64,000 nucleotides of DNA from Aestuariimicrobium soli (GTDB lineage: Bacteria > Actinomycetota > Actinomycetes > Propionibacteriales > Propionibacteriaceae), in the NCBI RefSeq assembly GCF_051192575.1, contig NZ_JBPJSQ010000003.1, positions 248,001 to 312,000 on the forward strand, in the 5' to 3' direction. The notes under the pieces are model-generated. The model had not been told where the DNA came from, searched no databases, and worked only from the letters and a program-made list of their open reading frames with translations. Below are positions 63,012-64,000 of this stretch, one piece after another. The first letter of the stretch is position 1, and the number at the start of each line of letters is the position of its first letter. The position numbers were made by a program, and so were the translations under genes.

Positions 63012-64000
63012 TCACTTCAGCGCCTGGATGGCGGCGGTGACCTTGGTCGAGACGGCCTCCGGCAGCGGGGCGTAGCCGGCGCTCTCGAGGGTGGTGACGG
63101 CCTCGGGGGTGGTCATGTAGGTCAGGAAGTCCTTCATGACGGCACCCTCGGCGGCGTCCAGACCGGCCGAGCAGACGATCTCGTAGGTCACCATGACCAT
63201 CGGGTACACGCCGGCGGGGGTGCCGTCGTACTTCAGCTTCATCGACAGGTCGTTGCCGGTGCCGACGACCTCGGCCGACTCCATGGCCTTGCCGGCGGTC
63301 TCGGCGGTCAGCTCGACGGCGCCAGCGCCGTTGTCGATCTGGGCGACACCGACCTGGGCGTCGACGGCGTACTTCCACTCGACGTAGCCGAAGCCACCCT
63401 TGGTGGCCTTGATGGCGTCAGCGACACCCTGGGTGCCCTGCTTGCCCTCGCCGGCCTTGGCCGGGAAGGTCTTCGAGGTCTCCTCGGTGAAGTTCTTCGG
63501 GGCGGCGGCCTTGAGGAACTTGGTCACGTTCTCAGAGGTGCCCGACTCGTCGCCACGGAAGAAGGGGGCGATCTTGTCGGCGGGCAGGGTGACGCCGGGG
63601 TTGGCGGCGACGATGGCCTTGTCGTTCCAAGTGGTGACCTTGCCGGCGTAGATGTCAGCGACGATGGCCGGGGTCAGCACCAGCTTGTCGACACCCTCGA
63701 GGTTGTAGGCGAAGGCGACCGGGCCGACGATCATCGGCAGGTTCCAGCCCTCGTTGCCACCGCAGCGCTCCTTGACCTTCTCGGTCTCGACGACGCCGTC
63801 CTTGGCCTCCGACTTCAGCGCTGAGTCCGAACCGGCCCACTGCAGCTGCTTGTTGTAGAAGTCCTTGATGCCCTGACCGGAACCCGACTTGGTGTAGATC
63901 ACCTCGGTGCCGTTGGAGCCACACAGCGAGTTGTACTCCTTGGTCAGCGCCTGCATGGCGATGTCCTGGGCGGACGAACCGCCGCCGTTGATCTTGCCCG
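63012..64000 (-). CDS. pstS: Phosphate-binding protein PstS (N-terminus beyond window)
   Basis: About 329 codons are present and open to the right edge, so the signal peptide and first residues are outside. Visible phosphate-binding features include GGGSSAQ near the edge, YTKSGSGQGIKDF, and RGDESGTSENVTKFL. The sequence then follows PstS with GGFGYVEWKYA and VMVTYEIVC. It delivers phosphate to PstCA. The internal ATG at 63956 is not the start, because the reading frame and conserved motif continue upstream. Confidence 0.94.
   Translation of the reverse strand, partial: GKINGGGSSAQDIAMQALTKEYNSLCGSNGTEVIYTKSGSGQGIKDFYNKQLQWAGSDSALKSEAKDGVVETEKVKERCGGNEGWNLPMIVGPVAFAYNLEGVDKLVLTPAIVADIYAGKVTTWNDKAIVAANPGVTLPADKIAPFFRGDESGTSENVTKFLKAAAPKNFTEETSKTFPAKAGEGKQGTQGVADAIKATKGGFGYVEWKYAVDAQVGVAQIDNGAGAVELTAETAGKAMESAEVVGTGNDLSMKLKYDGTPAGVYPMVMVTYEIVCSAGLDAAEGAVMKDFLTYMTTPEAVTTLESAGYAPLPEAVSTKVTAAIQALK

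Overview
The window comes from the chromosome of a high-GC actinobacterium. The evidence is a mycothione reductase (56302-57765), a 33-residue ribosomal protein of the bS22 type (41991-42092), an actinobacterial-type fused CobA/HemD, DUF222 and DUF1707 proteins, frequent GTG starts, start/stop overlaps of ATGA or GTGA, and many start codons 6-7 nt downstream of a TANNNT hexamer. The family Propionibacteriaceae would fit, but this is an inference from gene style and not a taxonomic call. No tRNA, rRNA, CRISPR array, insertion sequence, integrase or phage gene was seen.

Layout, left to right. 1-6.2 kb: a truncated secreted leucine-rich-repeat/FG-GAP protein, a PLD-nuclease/helicase/DUF3427 protein and a DUF222 HNH protein, the most accessory-looking part. 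6.3-16.2 kb: a TetR regulator divergent from a DUF4386 membrane protein across a 54-bp palindrome, then single metabolic genes (glutathione peroxidase, PhyH dioxygenase, PAP2 phosphatase, PIG-L deacetylase, pyruvate oxidase, TIGR01777 epimerase, a DUF559-like protein) and an ECF42-type sigma factor with its DGPF/YCII partner. 16.3-20.3 kb: a TPP riboswitch controlling ykoE, a fused ECF ATPase, the ECF T component, a small P-loop kinase and a membrane protein, all chained by overlapping codons. 20.5-23.8 kb: a three-gene sugar or glycerol-phosphate ABC importer without its own ATPase.

24-41 kb: mutY, an AbiE-like type IV toxin-antitoxin pair, radA-disA (repair and c-di-AMP synthesis), a VOC protein divergent from a TIM-barrel isomerase, proline dehydrogenase, a CPBP protein, a macrodomain protein, an NmrA-like reductase, asd-proC, and a PadR-controlled ABC exporter with a striking operator. 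41.1-53.7 kb: DUF1707 protein, bS22, glutaredoxin-like protein, then hemA-hemC-hemD-hemB-hemL-phosphatase-resA-ccdA-resB-ccsB, a near-continuous operon joining C5-pathway tetrapyrrole synthesis to System II cytochrome c maturation. 53.7-64 kb: an ECF sigma factor coupled to a GerMN/Gmad2 membrane protein, an SDR, mycothione reductase, a GH3 lipoprotein, an AMIN-like secreted protein and the pstSCAB phosphate importer (pstS truncated by the window edge).

The regulatory reading is the most distinctive result. Eleven genes have TANNNT exactly 6-7 nt before the start codon, the geometry of leaderless transcripts, including a second promoter for disA inside the last codons of radA. Other regulatory structures are two large operator palindromes (TetR, PadR), a TPP riboswitch, two nested intergenic inverted repeats of similar design, and a run of three hairpins between pstS and pstC.
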